From an uncultured Butyricicoccus sp. (GTDB lineage: Bacteria > Bacillota > Clostridia > Oscillospirales > Butyricicoccaceae), in contig CAJFUJ010000026.1 in assembly GCA_904420185.1 (NCBI GenBank), forward strand, positions 1 to 64,000: a DNA stretch of 64,000 bases, read 5' to 3'. The notes beneath the pieces are model-generated. The model was not told where the DNA came from. It saw only the letters and a program-made list of their open reading frames with translations, and searched no databases. The position numbers and the translations under genes are program-made. Positions 51,021-59,601 of the stretch are shown here, piece after piece (position 1 is the stretch's first letter; every line of letters begins with the position of its first letter).

Positions 51021-52040
51021 ATGAAAAACTTGTTGACGGATGAGCAGATGAGCACCCTATTTTATCAAATGGCGCTAATGGCCCGCGCGGGGATTGGCGA
51101 CGAGGAAGCCCTGTTGCTGCTGCTGGAGGACGCGGAAAACGGGGTGCAAACCGGGCTGGAGAACGTGCGCAGCGGGCTGGCGCAGGGTCAGGCGCTCAGC
51201 CAAGCGTTGGGTGCATCGGGATGCTTTCCGCCGTATGCGCTGCAAATGCTGCGCATTGGCGAACTGGCAGGCCGGCAGGAAGAAGTGTTTGCAGCGCTGG
51301 CAAACTTTTATAGCCGCGCGCACACGCTCAAACAGTCGATCCGGCAGGCGGTGGTCTATCCGGTGGTTATGGCAGTGTTGATCGCGGTCGTTTTTTTTGT
51401 GCTTGTGGGACGGGTAATGCCCGTTTTTTCAGGTGTATTTGACCAGCTTGGCCTTACGCTGCCGCCAGTGGCGGCTACCTTGCTTGGCTTGGGTGGTGTC
51501 AGCCAGTATTTGGCCGGCGGACTGGCGGGCTTGTTGCTCTTGCTGGCGATTATACTGCTGGGTTTATACCGCAGCGGCAAGGTGCGCGAGGAAAGCCTGG
51601 TGCGTGAAAAGAGTGCGGAATGCGTGGCACGCAGCCGGTTTTCTTCATCCATGGCGCTGATGCTGGCTAGCGGACTGCCGATCGATGAGGCGATGGAGCA
51701 GGCGCAGACCTTGCTGGCTGGCACCGTGCTATCGGAGCCCATTGACCGCTGCACCCAAAAGGTGCGCGAAGGTCAAAGTTTTCCGCAGGCGGCTGCAAGT
51801 TGCCAGATCTATTCTGCGCTGGAAACCGGGTTGCTCAAAGCCGGGTTCCGCGCCGGGATGGGTGAGCGTGCAATGGAGGAGCTAGCCCGCCGCAACCAAG
51901 AGCAGGCTGAGGAGCAACTGAATCGGTTTTTGAGCCGGTTTCAGTTTGGGCTGGTGCTGGTTTTGTGCGCGGCAGTGGGGCTGGTGCTGCTGTCGGTCAT
52001 GCTGCCGCTCATCGGCGTTCTGGCTGCCATCGGCGGCTGA
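51021..52040 (+). CDS. PilC/GspF-type inner-membrane platform protein
   Basis: A 339-residue protein of the type II secretion F family. Two homologous halves are visible, each with a cytoplasmic helical domain (about residues 8-110 and 205-300) and hydrophobic helices near 112-135, 160-188 and 310-335. The family feature GELAGRQEEVFAALANFY lies near residues 78-95. In type IV pili and type II secretion this is the platform that couples the ATPase to filament assembly. First gene of a six-gene operon. ATG at 51021 after GAGGGGG; a terminator of the previous gene abuts it. Confidence 0.9.
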   Translation: MKNLLTDEQMSTLFYQMALMARAGIGDEEALLLLLEDAENGVQTGLENVRSGLAQGQALSQALGASGCFPPYALQMLRIGELAGRQEEVFAALANFYSRAHTLKQSIRQAVVYPVVMAVLIAVVFFVLVGRVMPVFSGVFDQLGLTLPPVAATLLGLGGVSQYLAGGLAGLLLLLAIILLGLYRSGKVREESLVREKSAECVARSRFSSSMALMLASGLPIDEAMEQAQTLLAGTVLSEPIDRCTQKVREGQSFPQAAASCQIYSALETGLLKAGFRAGMGERAMEELARRNQEQAEEQLNRFLSRFQFGLVLVLCAAVGLVLLSVMLPLIGVLAAIGG

Positions 52041-52050
52041 GGAGGCGGCT

Positions 52051-52350
52051 ATGTGGAAGTATGTCAAAGCCGGCGCGCCGCTGCTGCTGACCGTGCTGGC
52101 AATTGTGGGCCTGGCGTTGGGCGCGGCCCACATTGGGCAAAAGGCGGACGGGGAAAAGGCCGCGCTTGCGGCACAGGCCATCCGCCGGGCAGCGGTGCAG
52201 TGCTATGCCTTGGAGGGCTTTTATCCGGCCGATTGGTCCTACTTGCAGGACCATTACGGCGTGTCGGTCGATGAAAGCCGTTTTATTGTTCACTATGAAT
52301 TTATCGCGTCCAACCTGATCCCGGATGTCACCGTGATCGCGCGGCGCTGA
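52051..52350 (+). CDS. small membrane-anchored pseudopilin-like protein
   Basis: A 99-residue protein with a single N-terminal hydrophobic helix (about residues 9-28) and a short outside part with the pattern QAIRRAAVQCYALEGFYPADWSYLQDHYGV, which is like the alpha-helix/beta start of pseudopilins. There is no leader Gly-Phe-x-x-x-Glu type prepilin cleavage site. ATG at 52051 five bases after GGAGG. Second gene of the operon. I call it pseudopilin-like from size, topology and context, not from a named family. Confidence 0.6.
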   Translation: MWKYVKAGAPLLLTVLAIVGLALGAAHIGQKADGEKAALAAQAIRRAAVQCYALEGFYPADWSYLQDHYGVSVDESRFIVHYEFIASNLIPDVTVIARR

Positions 52351-52364
52351 AAGGAGGACCACGG

Positions 52365-52844
52365 GTGCAAATACCGACTACAAACAGCCGCGTGGCTGCT
52401 TTGCCGGTTTTGGCGCTTGGTGCGCTGTTTTTGACGCTGGCGATGGGGCTGGCGCTGCTGGCAGGCAGCGTATACCGCCAGATCGTCGAAAGCGGCGACA
52501 CACTTGCCATCCGCCGCACGGCGCTGAGCTATTTGGTGGGGCAGGTCCGCCGCGCCGACCGTGCAGATAGCCTGGCGGCGGGCACCTTTGGAGCAAGCGA
52601 TGCACTCTTTGTGCATGAAAATGACTATGTGACAATCTTATATGTTTACGACGGCCAGCTGCGCGAACTGTATATGGAGGAGGGAACCGGCCTGTCGCCG
52701 GCCGATGGACTGGCGATCACCCCGCTGGAGAGCTTGACGGTGGAAACTGCGGATGGCCGCTTGACCTTTGCCGCAGAGGATGCGGATGGCGTGCACACGG
52801 TTTCGGTGTCCCCGCGCTGTGGCGTGCAGGAGGAAGGGCCATGA
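52365..52844 (+). CDS. DUF4860-like membrane protein of the pilus-like operon
   Basis: A 159-residue protein with one N-terminal hydrophobic helix (about residues 10-35) and an outside domain of alternating strands that I associate with DUF4860 proteins of clostridial pilus-like clusters. It starts at a GTG 11 bases after AAAGGAGG. It overlaps the next gene by four bases (ATGA). No prepilin cleavage motif is visible. Probably a minor component of the filament or its anchor. Confidence 0.6.
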   Translation: MQIPTTNSRVAALPVLALGALFLTLAMGLALLAGSVYRQIVESGDTLAIRRTALSYLVGQVRRADRADSLAAGTFGASDALFVHENDYVTILYVYDGQLRELYMEEGTGLSPADGLAITPLESLTVETADGRLTFAAEDADGVHTVSVSPRCGVQEEGP

Positions 52845-53167
52845 AGAATGGGCGGTATACGTTGTTTTTGCTGGAGATTGTGCTCGATCTCGTGATTTTT
52901 GTCATCTGCGCAGCTGTTTGTACTGGCTTATTGCTTTATGCGTGGAGACTGAGCCAGGACAGCGCGCGGTTGACCGATGCGGTGTTTTATGCCCAGACGG
53001 CGGCCGAAACCTGGCGTACAGGCGGACAAGTACCCCAAGAGCAGGACGGCTTTGCGATTGCGGTGACGCCGGGCGCGTCGTCCCAAGCAGGGGTGGAAAC
53101 CGCGCGCGTGACTGTGTCGTGGGCAGGCGAAACCCTGTATACGATCGAGGAGGTGGCGCGGCCATGA
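52841..53167 (+). CDS. small membrane-anchored protein of the pilus-like operon
   Basis: A 108-residue protein with a hydrophobic N-terminal helix (about residues 8-33, LFLLEIVLDLVIFVICAAVCTGLLL) and a small outside domain. The LLEIVLDLVIF segment recalls the hydrophobic N terminus of type IV pilins, but there is no leader peptide or cleavage Gly. It overlaps both neighbours by four bases. Role unknown, likely a structural part of the same machine. Confidence 0.55.
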   Translation: MKNGRYTLFLLEIVLDLVIFVICAAVCTGLLLYAWRLSQDSARLTDAVFYAQTAAETWRTGGQVPQEQDGFAIAVTPGASSQAGVETARVTVSWAGETLYTIEEVARP

Positions 53168-53541
53168 AGCGGAAAGCTCCTTTTGGCATTGGCATCCCGA
53201 CCATTTTGACCGTGCTGCTCGTACTATGCTTGACGGTTTTTGCAGCATTGGCGGCTGCAAGCGCACGTGCAGAGTATGCACTCAGCCAGACAGGCGCGCA
53301 GACCGTGCAGGACTATTACGCGGCAGATGCAAAGGCGCAAGTGCTGTATGCCCAGTTTGTGTCCTCCGGACAAGTAGAACTGGACACCACGCTGGCAGTC
53401 AATGAAAACCAGGCGCTCCATTTGCACCTGCGGCGCGCGGCCGACGGCACGGTGGAAACATTGGCTTGGGAGACCATCCCAGCCGGCACGGCGGCCACCA
53501 ACACGCCGGATACAACCCTCCCGGTTTGGACCGGGGAATAG
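53164..53541 (+). CDS. small membrane-anchored protein of the pilus-like operon
   Basis: A 125-residue protein with one N-terminal hydrophobic helix (about residues 13-35, TILTVLLVLCLTVFAALAAASA), then an amphipathic helix AEYALSQTGAQTVQDYYAADAKAQVLYAQF and a small beta domain with Thr- and Pro-rich end. The layout matches pseudopilins again, without a cleavage motif. The ATG lies within the end of the previous gene, so translation is coupled. Confidence 0.55.
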   Translation: MKRKAPFGIGIPTILTVLLVLCLTVFAALAAASARAEYALSQTGAQTVQDYYAADAKAQVLYAQFVSSGQVELDTTLAVNENQALHLHLRRAADGTVETLAWETIPAGTAATNTPDTTLPVWTGE

Positions 53542-53551
53542 GAGGAACCCC

Positions 53552-54619
53552 ATGCAAGGCATTTCGGAAATTTTGGCGGGCGCGGTGGCGCGCAACGCCT
53601 CCGATATTTTAATCATCGCCGGCCTGCCGGTGTCCTACAAGTTAAACGGACAGATCGTACGTGAGGGCGAACGGTTGCTGCCCGACGATACAGCGGTGCT
53701 GACCCAGGAGCTGTACCGCTTGGCCCACGACCGGCCCATGGACACGCTGACCACAACCGGCGACGACGACTTTTCCTTTTCGGTCCGCGGCCTGTCGCGC
53801 TTTCGCGTTAATGCACTGCGGCAGCGCGGTTCGCTGGGCATGGTCATCCGCGTGGTATCCTTCACCCTGCCCGACCGGTACGCCCTGCACATCCCGGATA
53901 CGGTGATCGAGTTTGCCAATTATGCCAAAGGGCTGGTGCTCATCACCGGTGCGGCGGGCAGCGGCAAAACCACCACCCTGGCCTGCATTGTTGACCATAT
54001 CAACTCCACGCGCAGCAGCCATATCATCACCATCGAGGACCCAATTGAATTTTTGCATCCGCATAAAAAGAGCGTGGTGGTGCAGCGCGAGCTGTATTCG
54101 GATACCGCGTCCTATGACGTTGCACTGCGCGCCGCGCTGCGCGAAGCGCCTGACATCATTTTGGTCGGCGAAATGCGGGACGCCGAAACCATCCGTGCGA
54201 CCGTAACCGCGGCCGAAACCGGACATCTGGTCATCTCCACCCTGCACACCATCGGCGCGGCCAACACCATCGACCGCATCATCGATTCCTTCCCGCCCGC
54301 CCAGCAGCAGCAGATCCGTACCCAGTTGGCGCTGGTGCTGGAGGGTGTGGTGTCCCAGCAGTTGCTGCCCGATAGCGATGGTGAACTCATCCCAGCCTTT
54401 GAGATCCTCAAGGTCAATTCGGCGGCCCGCAACCTCATCCGCGAGTCCAAGGCCCACCAGCTGGACAACCTCATCGCAACCTCGGCGGCGCAGGGCATGG
54501 TGTCGATGGACCAAAGCCTGCTGCGGTTGGTGCAAGAGAAAAAAATCGCCCCCCGACAGGCGCTGGACCGCAGCTTAAATTACGACTGGATGTACAAGCG
54601 GCTGGAAATGCTCAGATAA
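53552..54619 (+). CDS. pilT: PilT-type twitching motility ATPase
   Basis: A 355-residue hexameric secretion ATPase. Walker A is GAAGSGKTTT near residues 132-141, the Asp box is TIEDPIEFLH, Walker B is PDIILVGEMRD, the His box is GHLVISTLHT, and the PilT-specific AARNLIRE motif is present near residue 290. PilT normally powers pilus retraction; PilB, which drives extension, is not in the operon or the window. ATG at 53552 after AGGAGG. Last gene of the six-gene operon. Confidence 0.92.
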   Translation: MQGISEILAGAVARNASDILIIAGLPVSYKLNGQIVREGERLLPDDTAVLTQELYRLAHDRPMDTLTTTGDDDFSFSVRGLSRFRVNALRQRGSLGMVIRVVSFTLPDRYALHIPDTVIEFANYAKGLVLITGAAGSGKTTTLACIVDHINSTRSSHIITIEDPIEFLHPHKKSVVVQRELYSDTASYDVALRAALREAPDIILVGEMRDAETIRATVTAAETGHLVISTLHTIGAANTIDRIIDSFPPAQQQQIRTQLALVLEGVVSQQLLPDSDGELIPAFEILKVNSAARNLIRESKAHQLDNLIATSAAQGMVSMDQSLLRLVQEKKIAPRQALDRSLNYDWMYKRLEMLR

Positions 54620-54651
54620 CACCGCTGGCGGTAAAAAAGTTGAAATCTCCC

Positions 54652-54680
54652 TTGCAAGCCACCCCCATCCCTGGTATGAT
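54652..54680 (+). promoter_or_regulatory. promoter of the DUF4352 lipoprotein gene
   Basis: TTGCAA (54652-54657) and TATGAT (54675-54680) with a 17-base spacer. Confidence 0.6.
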
Positions 54681-54757
54681 ATTCTTAAAACAGGGCGTTT
54701 TTACGCTAATGAAAGGTTGAAAATGTGACTGTGTTTGAAAAGGGAAAGGGGATTGCA

Positions 54758-55501
54758 ATGAAAAAAGCAATGCTATGGATGCTCACAGGGGCGCTCTGCT
54801 GGTCGCTCACCGCCTGCGGCGGGCAGGATGCAGGTGACAGCACCGCCAGCACACAGGGCAGCAATACCAGTACAACCAGTGCGCAGGGGGCAGAAGCAAG
54901 TGCGCAGAGCAGCGGCACCAGTGCTGCCGACACACCGCAGATTCCGACCTACAGCGTGGGGGAAACGGTTTCGACCGATATTTTTTCCTTCACCCTGCAA
55001 GCCGCCCAATGGACCATTGCGCTGGACAATGTGAGTGGCGAAACCTTCTTTTTGCCCAAGGAATATAGCGCCCAGGACGACGCAGACAACCCCTATGTCG
55101 CGCCCATCGGACACACCTACATCGCCATGACCATTGTGGGAACCAACCTGGACCGGGCCACGAATGAGCTGTACAGCAGTTTTGGCAGCCCGCTGCTCAC
55201 CGAGGTGCAGGTGGACGGACAGACTTATCCGGTCACGATGGAGTGCGGGGCGGTTATGACCAATCTGGACAAGACGGTGTTGGACCCAAATGGCTATCCC
55301 AACACCATCCACGCCAACCAGTGGTACAGCGATGTGACGAGCAACATGTTGCTCCAGGTGGGCGAAAGCCAGACCCGCCGGGTATACCTCGACGTGGCGG
55401 AGGAGATCACCGACCTGACCACCCCCTTCTCGTTCACCGTGCAGATCCCCAACTCGGATGGGGAAAAGGAAGAATTCACCTATCAAGTGACAGGTGCATA
55501 A
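54758..55501 (+). CDS. DUF4352-type lipoprotein
   Basis: A 247-residue lipoprotein. The N-terminal signal peptide ends LTAC, giving a lipid-anchored mature Cys. A Ser/Thr/Ala/Gln-rich spacer (about 25-65) is followed by a beta-sandwich domain of the DUF4352 kind (with VGTNLDRATNEL and a final FSFTVQIPNSDG). The domain family is common on the outer face of Gram-positive cells; function unknown. The ATG at 54758 is after AAAGGGAAAGGGG; an upstream GTG at 54725 lacks that spacing. Own promoter and terminator. Confidence 0.75.
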   Translation: MKKAMLWMLTGALCWSLTACGGQDAGDSTASTQGSNTSTTSAQGAEASAQSSGTSAADTPQIPTYSVGETVSTDIFSFTLQAAQWTIALDNVSGETFFLPKEYSAQDDADNPYVAPIGHTYIAMTIVGTNLDRATNELYSSFGSPLLTEVQVDGQTYPVTMECGAVMTNLDKTVLDPNGYPNTIHANQWYSDVTSNMLLQVGESQTRRVYLDVAEEITDLTTPFSFTVQIPNSDGEKEEFTYQVTGA

Positions 55502-55517
55502 AGAGCGGACAAAAAAG

Positions 55518-55560
55518 CAGCGTCTTTTGCGCAGACTTTGCGGCAAAGGACGCTGTTTTT
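55518..55560. terminator. two-way terminator between the lipoprotein gene and recQ
   Basis: CAGCGTC (55518-55524) pairs with GACGCTG (55549-55555), with further pairing inside, then TTTTT. Confidence 0.7.
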
Positions 55561-55567
55561 GCCGGGT

Positions 55568-57592
55568 TTAGCGGGTGATGGGCAGGCCGAGCTTTTTCAG
55601 CCGGGCCAGCACGGCGCCGAGCGGCCGCTCGTGCCGCGCCGCAATTTCAGGGAGAGGAAGGCGCTGGCCGGCTTCGTCGCGCAGCCAATCGTCCTCGGCC
55701 TGGGTCCAGGGCTTGAGAAGGCCATGGTCCTGGGCGCTGATGCGCTGGGCCGACGCCGCGCCGGGCGGCGGTGAATCGGAAGATTGGCGCTGGTGGCGCT
55801 TGATACAGCTTAAAAATTCGTCGCCATACTTGCCGGACTTGACCCGGCCTACCCCGGAAACCTCCAGCAGCTCGGTTTTGGTGGTGGGCTGACGGGCGCA
55901 CATATCTTGCAGGGTGGCGTTGGAGAAGATGACAAAGGCCGGGACTCCCTCGCGCGCTGCAATCTCGGCGCGCAGCGCCCGAAGGGCTTCATACAACGGG
56001 CTGCGTTCGATCTTGGCCGGGTCCTTTTTCTTGCGGTCGCGGGGCAGCTGGACGCAAAAGGGCAGCCGCTTGCGGATGATATCGTTGGACTTGGCGCACA
56101 GCTGTACAACCGGATAGTCCCCGCCGGTGCTGACCAGGTAACCGGCTTCGAGCAGGCGGTCGAGCAGGTCGCGGATGCGCTTAACGGAGTCGGTGCGCAT
56201 GATGCCGTAGGTGGACAGGGTGTCAAAGCCACTTTGGCGGATGCGTTCGGTGTCCGCGCCGTGCAGGATGTCGGCGATCATGGATTTGCCGACCGTGCGG
56301 CCGCGCTGGTGCAGGCGGTAGACACAGGAAACGATCTTTTGCGCTTCCAGTGTGGCGTCGGCCAGCTCGAACTGGGTCAAGCAGTTGGAGCAGTTGCCGC
56401 AAGAAAGCGGCGCCTGTTCGCCGAAATATTTGAGGATGAACCGGCGCAGGCAGTCGGTCGTGGTGGCGTAAAAGACCATTTGCCGCAGGCGCTCCTGGTC
56501 GCGCTCTTTGAGAGTCCGGCGGGTAGCGGGGTCCAGCGCTTCGTCGTCGTTGCTGTGCTCGATGAGGAATTCGCAGGTGCGCACATCCTGGGGGCTGTAG
56601 AGCAGGATGCAGTCGGCTGGGGAGCCGTCACGCCCGGCGCGTCCGGCTTCCTGGTAGTAGCTCTCTAGATTTTGCGGCAGGTTGTAGTGAATGACAAAGG
56701 AGACGTTGGATTTGTCGATGCCCATGCCAAAGGCGTTGGTGGCCACCATGACCTGGAGACGGTCAAAGAGGAAGTCATCCTGGTTTTTTCGGCGGGTCTG
56801 GGCATCCAGTCCAGCGTGGTAGCGTCCAGCGGCAAACCCGCGTGCGGTTAGCAGTTCCTGCACCTCGTCAACCACCTTGCGGGTTGCGCAATAGACAATC
56901 CCGCTCTGATCCATACGTTCGCGCAACAGGGTGACTAGGTGCTCACGTTTGTCGCGCGGTTTTTCGGTGTAAAAGGTCAGGTTGGGCCGGTCAAAGCTGG
57001 ACACGCACACGAGCGGGTCGTTCAGCGACAGCAGCCGGACAATATCCTCGCGCACGGCAGCGGTGGCCGTGGCGGTGAACGCACCCACAGGCGGCCGTTC
57101 GGGCAGGGCGTGCAAAAAATCGGCGATTTTGCGGTAACTGGGCCGAAAGTCCTGGCCCCACTGGGAGATGCAATGGGCTTCGTCGATGGCGACATAGGAC
57201 AGCGGCACCCGCTCAAACAGCCCCTGGAACCCGGCTAGCTCCAGCCGCTCGGGCGCGATGTACAGCAGCTTGAGTTCGCCGCGCAGCGCACGGGCAAACA
57301 CCGCCCGCTGCTCCTCGGCCGAAAGCGCGCTGTTCAGATAGGCGGCCGGGATGCCGGCCTGTTCGAGCGCGCCCACCTGATCCTTCATCAGCGAGATGAG
57401 CGGGGACACCACCAACGTCAGCCCGGGCACGAGCAGCGCGGGCACCTGGAAGCAGACCGACTTGCCCGCGCCGGTCGGCATGACGCCGAGCACATCGCGC
57501 CCGTCGAGCAGGGCGTAAACGAGTTCCTGCTGCCGGCCGCGGAAGGCGGCGTGGCCAAAATATTCCTTTAAAACCGCTTCGGGTGTGCGCAT
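55568..57592 (-). CDS. recQ: RecQ-type ATP-dependent DNA helicase
   Basis: A 674-residue superfamily 2 3'-to-5' DNA helicase. The helicase core has Walker A MPTGAGKSVCF (about residues 39-49) and the DEAH box IDEAHCISQWGQDFRP. The zinc-binding domain has CLRRF...CGNCSNC, followed by the winged RQC region and an HRDC domain (LYEALRALRAEIAAREGVPAFVIFSNATL near residues 545-575). A short C-terminal tail follows. ATG at 57592 after GAAAGGGGC; a longer reading upstream adds a run without family similarity. Monocistronic. Confidence 0.95.
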   Translation of the reverse strand: MRTPEAVLKEYFGHAAFRGRQQELVYALLDGRDVLGVMPTGAGKSVCFQVPALLVPGLTLVVSPLISLMKDQVGALEQAGIPAAYLNSALSAEEQRAVFARALRGELKLLYIAPERLELAGFQGLFERVPLSYVAIDEAHCISQWGQDFRPSYRKIADFLHALPERPPVGAFTATATAAVREDIVRLLSLNDPLVCVSSFDRPNLTFYTEKPRDKREHLVTLLRERMDQSGIVYCATRKVVDEVQELLTARGFAAGRYHAGLDAQTRRKNQDDFLFDRLQVMVATNAFGMGIDKSNVSFVIHYNLPQNLESYYQEAGRAGRDGSPADCILLYSPQDVRTCEFLIEHSNDDEALDPATRRTLKERDQERLRQMVFYATTTDCLRRFILKYFGEQAPLSCGNCSNCLTQFELADATLEAQKIVSCVYRLHQRGRTVGKSMIADILHGADTERIRQSGFDTLSTYGIMRTDSVKRIRDLLDRLLEAGYLVSTGGDYPVVQLCAKSNDIIRKRLPFCVQLPRDRKKKDPAKIERSPLYEALRALRAEIAAREGVPAFVIFSNATLQDMCARQPTTKTELLEVSGVGRVKSGKYGDEFLSCIKRHQRQSSDSPPPGAASAQRISAQDHGLLKPWTQAEDDWLRDEAGQRLPLPEIAARHERPLGAVLARLKKLGLPITR

Positions 57593-57903
57593 TGGCTGCC
57601 GCCCCTTTCGCTGGAAATCTCTTTCTAGTATACCGGCTTTCGACCGGATTTGCAAGGGCCGCACCCAGGGGATGCGCGGAAAATGAAACTGCCCGTGTCG
57701 CGGTGTCCCTAGGAGCGGTTTTACGAAGAAAATCTGTGGGCTATCCAGTGTAACCCGCAGATTTTTATTTTGCCCGTAACGGAGGACGGGATTTCTCGGG
57801 CAACCCATGCCGTTACAGGGTTAATAGGGCAGAAAGGGAGTAGCTATTTTTTCGGTGGCGTGGTACAATGTTCTTGCAAATTCTGAGAACAAGGAGACGG
57901 CAG
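57593..57903. other. 311-base gap with orphan hairpins
   Basis: No gene is supportable. AAAATCTGTGGG (57729-57740) with CCCGCAGATTTT (57754-57765) followed by TTATTTT is a rho-independent-terminator-like hairpin on the plus strand, yet no plus-strand gene precedes it. GTAACGG/CCGTTAC makes another pair about 30 bases apart further right. Confidence 0.5.
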
Positions 57904-58434
57904 ATGCGCAAGGCAGTTTTATACATTGCCATGAGTCTGGATGGATACATCGCAGATCAAAACGGCAGGGTGGATTGGCTCGCCGGACAGGACAGTGCGG
58001 GAGAACGTGATGATTCCTATGCGCAGTTTGCGCAAACCGTCGATACGGTTATCATGGGCTGGCGGACCTATCATCAAATCGTGACCGAATTGTCACCTGG
58101 ACGATGGGTTTATGACGGGATGCAATGCTATGTTATCACCCATCACAAGGAGCCGTCCACGCAGCAGATCGCCTTTGTTTCAACCGACCCATGCTCGTTG
58201 ATTCAATCGCTCAAACATGATGCGGGTAAGAACATCTGGATCTGCGGCGGTGCGATGTTAGCACAGCAGCTTATGCAAAAGAACTTGATCGATATTTACC
58301 ATATTTCTGTGATTCCTACGATTTTAGGGGCTGGTACGCGGCTGTTCGCAAGCATGGAGCAGGAAATGCCGTTGCGGCTGCTGCAAGTAAAGGATAGCAA
58401 TGGGATCGTCGAGGTTGTTTATCAAAAGAGATAG
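57904..58434 (+). CDS. dihydrofolate reductase family (RibD C-terminal-like) protein
   Basis: A 176-residue protein with the RibD_C/DHFR-like fold: MSLDGYIADQNGRVDWL near the start, then DTVIMGWRTYHQI, the family nucleotide-binding segment, and NIWICGGAMLAQQLM. It is probably NADPH-binding and cytoplasmic; true folate reductase activity is not implied. ATG at 57904 after CAAGGAG. The next gene, sbcD, starts 27 bases on in the same direction, so a shared transcript is possible. Confidence 0.85.
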   Translation: MRKAVLYIAMSLDGYIADQNGRVDWLAGQDSAGERDDSYAQFAQTVDTVIMGWRTYHQIVTELSPGRWVYDGMQCYVITHHKEPSTQQIAFVSTDPCSLIQSLKHDAGKNIWICGGAMLAQQLMQKNLIDIYHISVIPTILGAGTRLFASMEQEMPLRLLQVKDSNGIVEVVYQKR

Positions 58435-58461
58435 AAGCTTTGAGGAAAGGGGAGAATCCGC

Positions 58462-59601
58462 TTGAAATTCATCCACCTGGCCGATCTGCACCTGGGCAAA
58501 CGGGTGTGTGAGGTGTCCATGCTGGACGACCAGATCTACATTTTGGAGCAAATTTTGGGGCTTGTCCGGCAGCACCGGGCCGATGCGGTGCTGATTGCGG
58601 GCGATGTATACGACCGTCCGGCGCCGCCGCCCGAAGCCGTGGCCGTGCTCGACGATTTTTTGACCAAGCTGCAGGCGCTGGGGACGCCCTGCCTGCTGAT
58701 TCCGGGCAACCACGATTCGGGTGAACGGCTGGCGTTTGGCGCCCAGCTGCTGGACCGGGCGGGCGTCTACCTGGCGCCGGTGTTTGACGGCCATGTGCGC
58801 ACGGTGGAGCTGCAAGACCCCTACGGGCCGGTGCAGTTTACGCTGCTGCCCTTTTTGCGGCCGGTGCAGGTGCGGCGGTATTTTCCCGAGATTGCGCCGG
58901 GCGATTACGAAGGGGCGGTGCGCGCTGTGCTGTCCACCGTGCCCGCCGAACCGGGGATGCGCCGGGTGCTGCTCGCCCATCAGTTTGTCACCGCATTGGG
59001 CGTTCCGCCTGAGCGGTGTGAATCCGAATTGGCGTCGGTGGGCACGCTGGACAATGTGGACGTTTCGGCGTTTGACGGGTTTGACTACGTCGCCCTGGGC
59101 CACATCCACGGCCCGCAGCGCATCGGGCGGGACACGGTCCGCTATGCCGGCTCGCCGCTCAAGTTCTCCTTTTCCGAGGCGCGGCACCGCAAATCGGTAC
59201 CGCTGGTCACCCTGGGGCCCAAGGGGCAGGTTGAATGGGAATTGCTCCCGCTCACCCCTAAGCGCGATTTACGCGAAATACGCGGGTCGATTGCGTCTCT
59301 GCTCGATCCGGCCAACCGCACCCATACCGGCGATTACCTGCACATCACGCTGACCGACGACGCGGTGATGGACGCCATGAACCGGGTCCGGGCCGCCTAT
59401 CCCAACACGCTGCGGCTGGATTTTGACAACGCCTTGACCGCACTGGCCCAAGCGCCCGTACCGGTGCGGCAACCAGCGCTGCGCGCGCCGTTGACGCTCT
59501 TTGCCGCGTTTTACGAACAACAAAACGGCCAGCCCATGGACGCGGACATGCAAGCGCTGGCGCGTGAAATGTTGGAAGATGTCGGGGAGGGATTGCGATG
59601 A
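58462..59601 (+). CDS. sbcD: SbcD exonuclease subunit
   Basis: A 379-residue Mre11-type nuclease subunit of the SbcCD complex, which cuts DNA hairpins and protein-blocked ends. Metal-binding motifs are seen in LADLHLGK (residues 6-13), AGDVYDRPAPPPEAV, GNHDSGERLAFG, LLAHQFV and LGHIHGPQRIG. The start is a TTG at 58462 after GAGGAAAGGGGAG. It ends in the start of sbcC (ATGA), so the two are coupled. Confidence 0.95.
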   Translation: MKFIHLADLHLGKRVCEVSMLDDQIYILEQILGLVRQHRADAVLIAGDVYDRPAPPPEAVAVLDDFLTKLQALGTPCLLIPGNHDSGERLAFGAQLLDRAGVYLAPVFDGHVRTVELQDPYGPVQFTLLPFLRPVQVRRYFPEIAPGDYEGAVRAVLSTVPAEPGMRRVLLAHQFVTALGVPPERCESELASVGTLDNVDVSAFDGFDYVALGHIHGPQRIGRDTVRYAGSPLKFSFSEARHRKSVPLVTLGPKGQVEWELLPLTPKRDLREIRGSIASLLDPANRTHTGDYLHITLTDDAVMDAMNRVRAAYPNTLRLDFDNALTALAQAPVPVRQPALRAPLTLFAAFYEQQNGQPMDADMQALAREMLEDVGEGLR

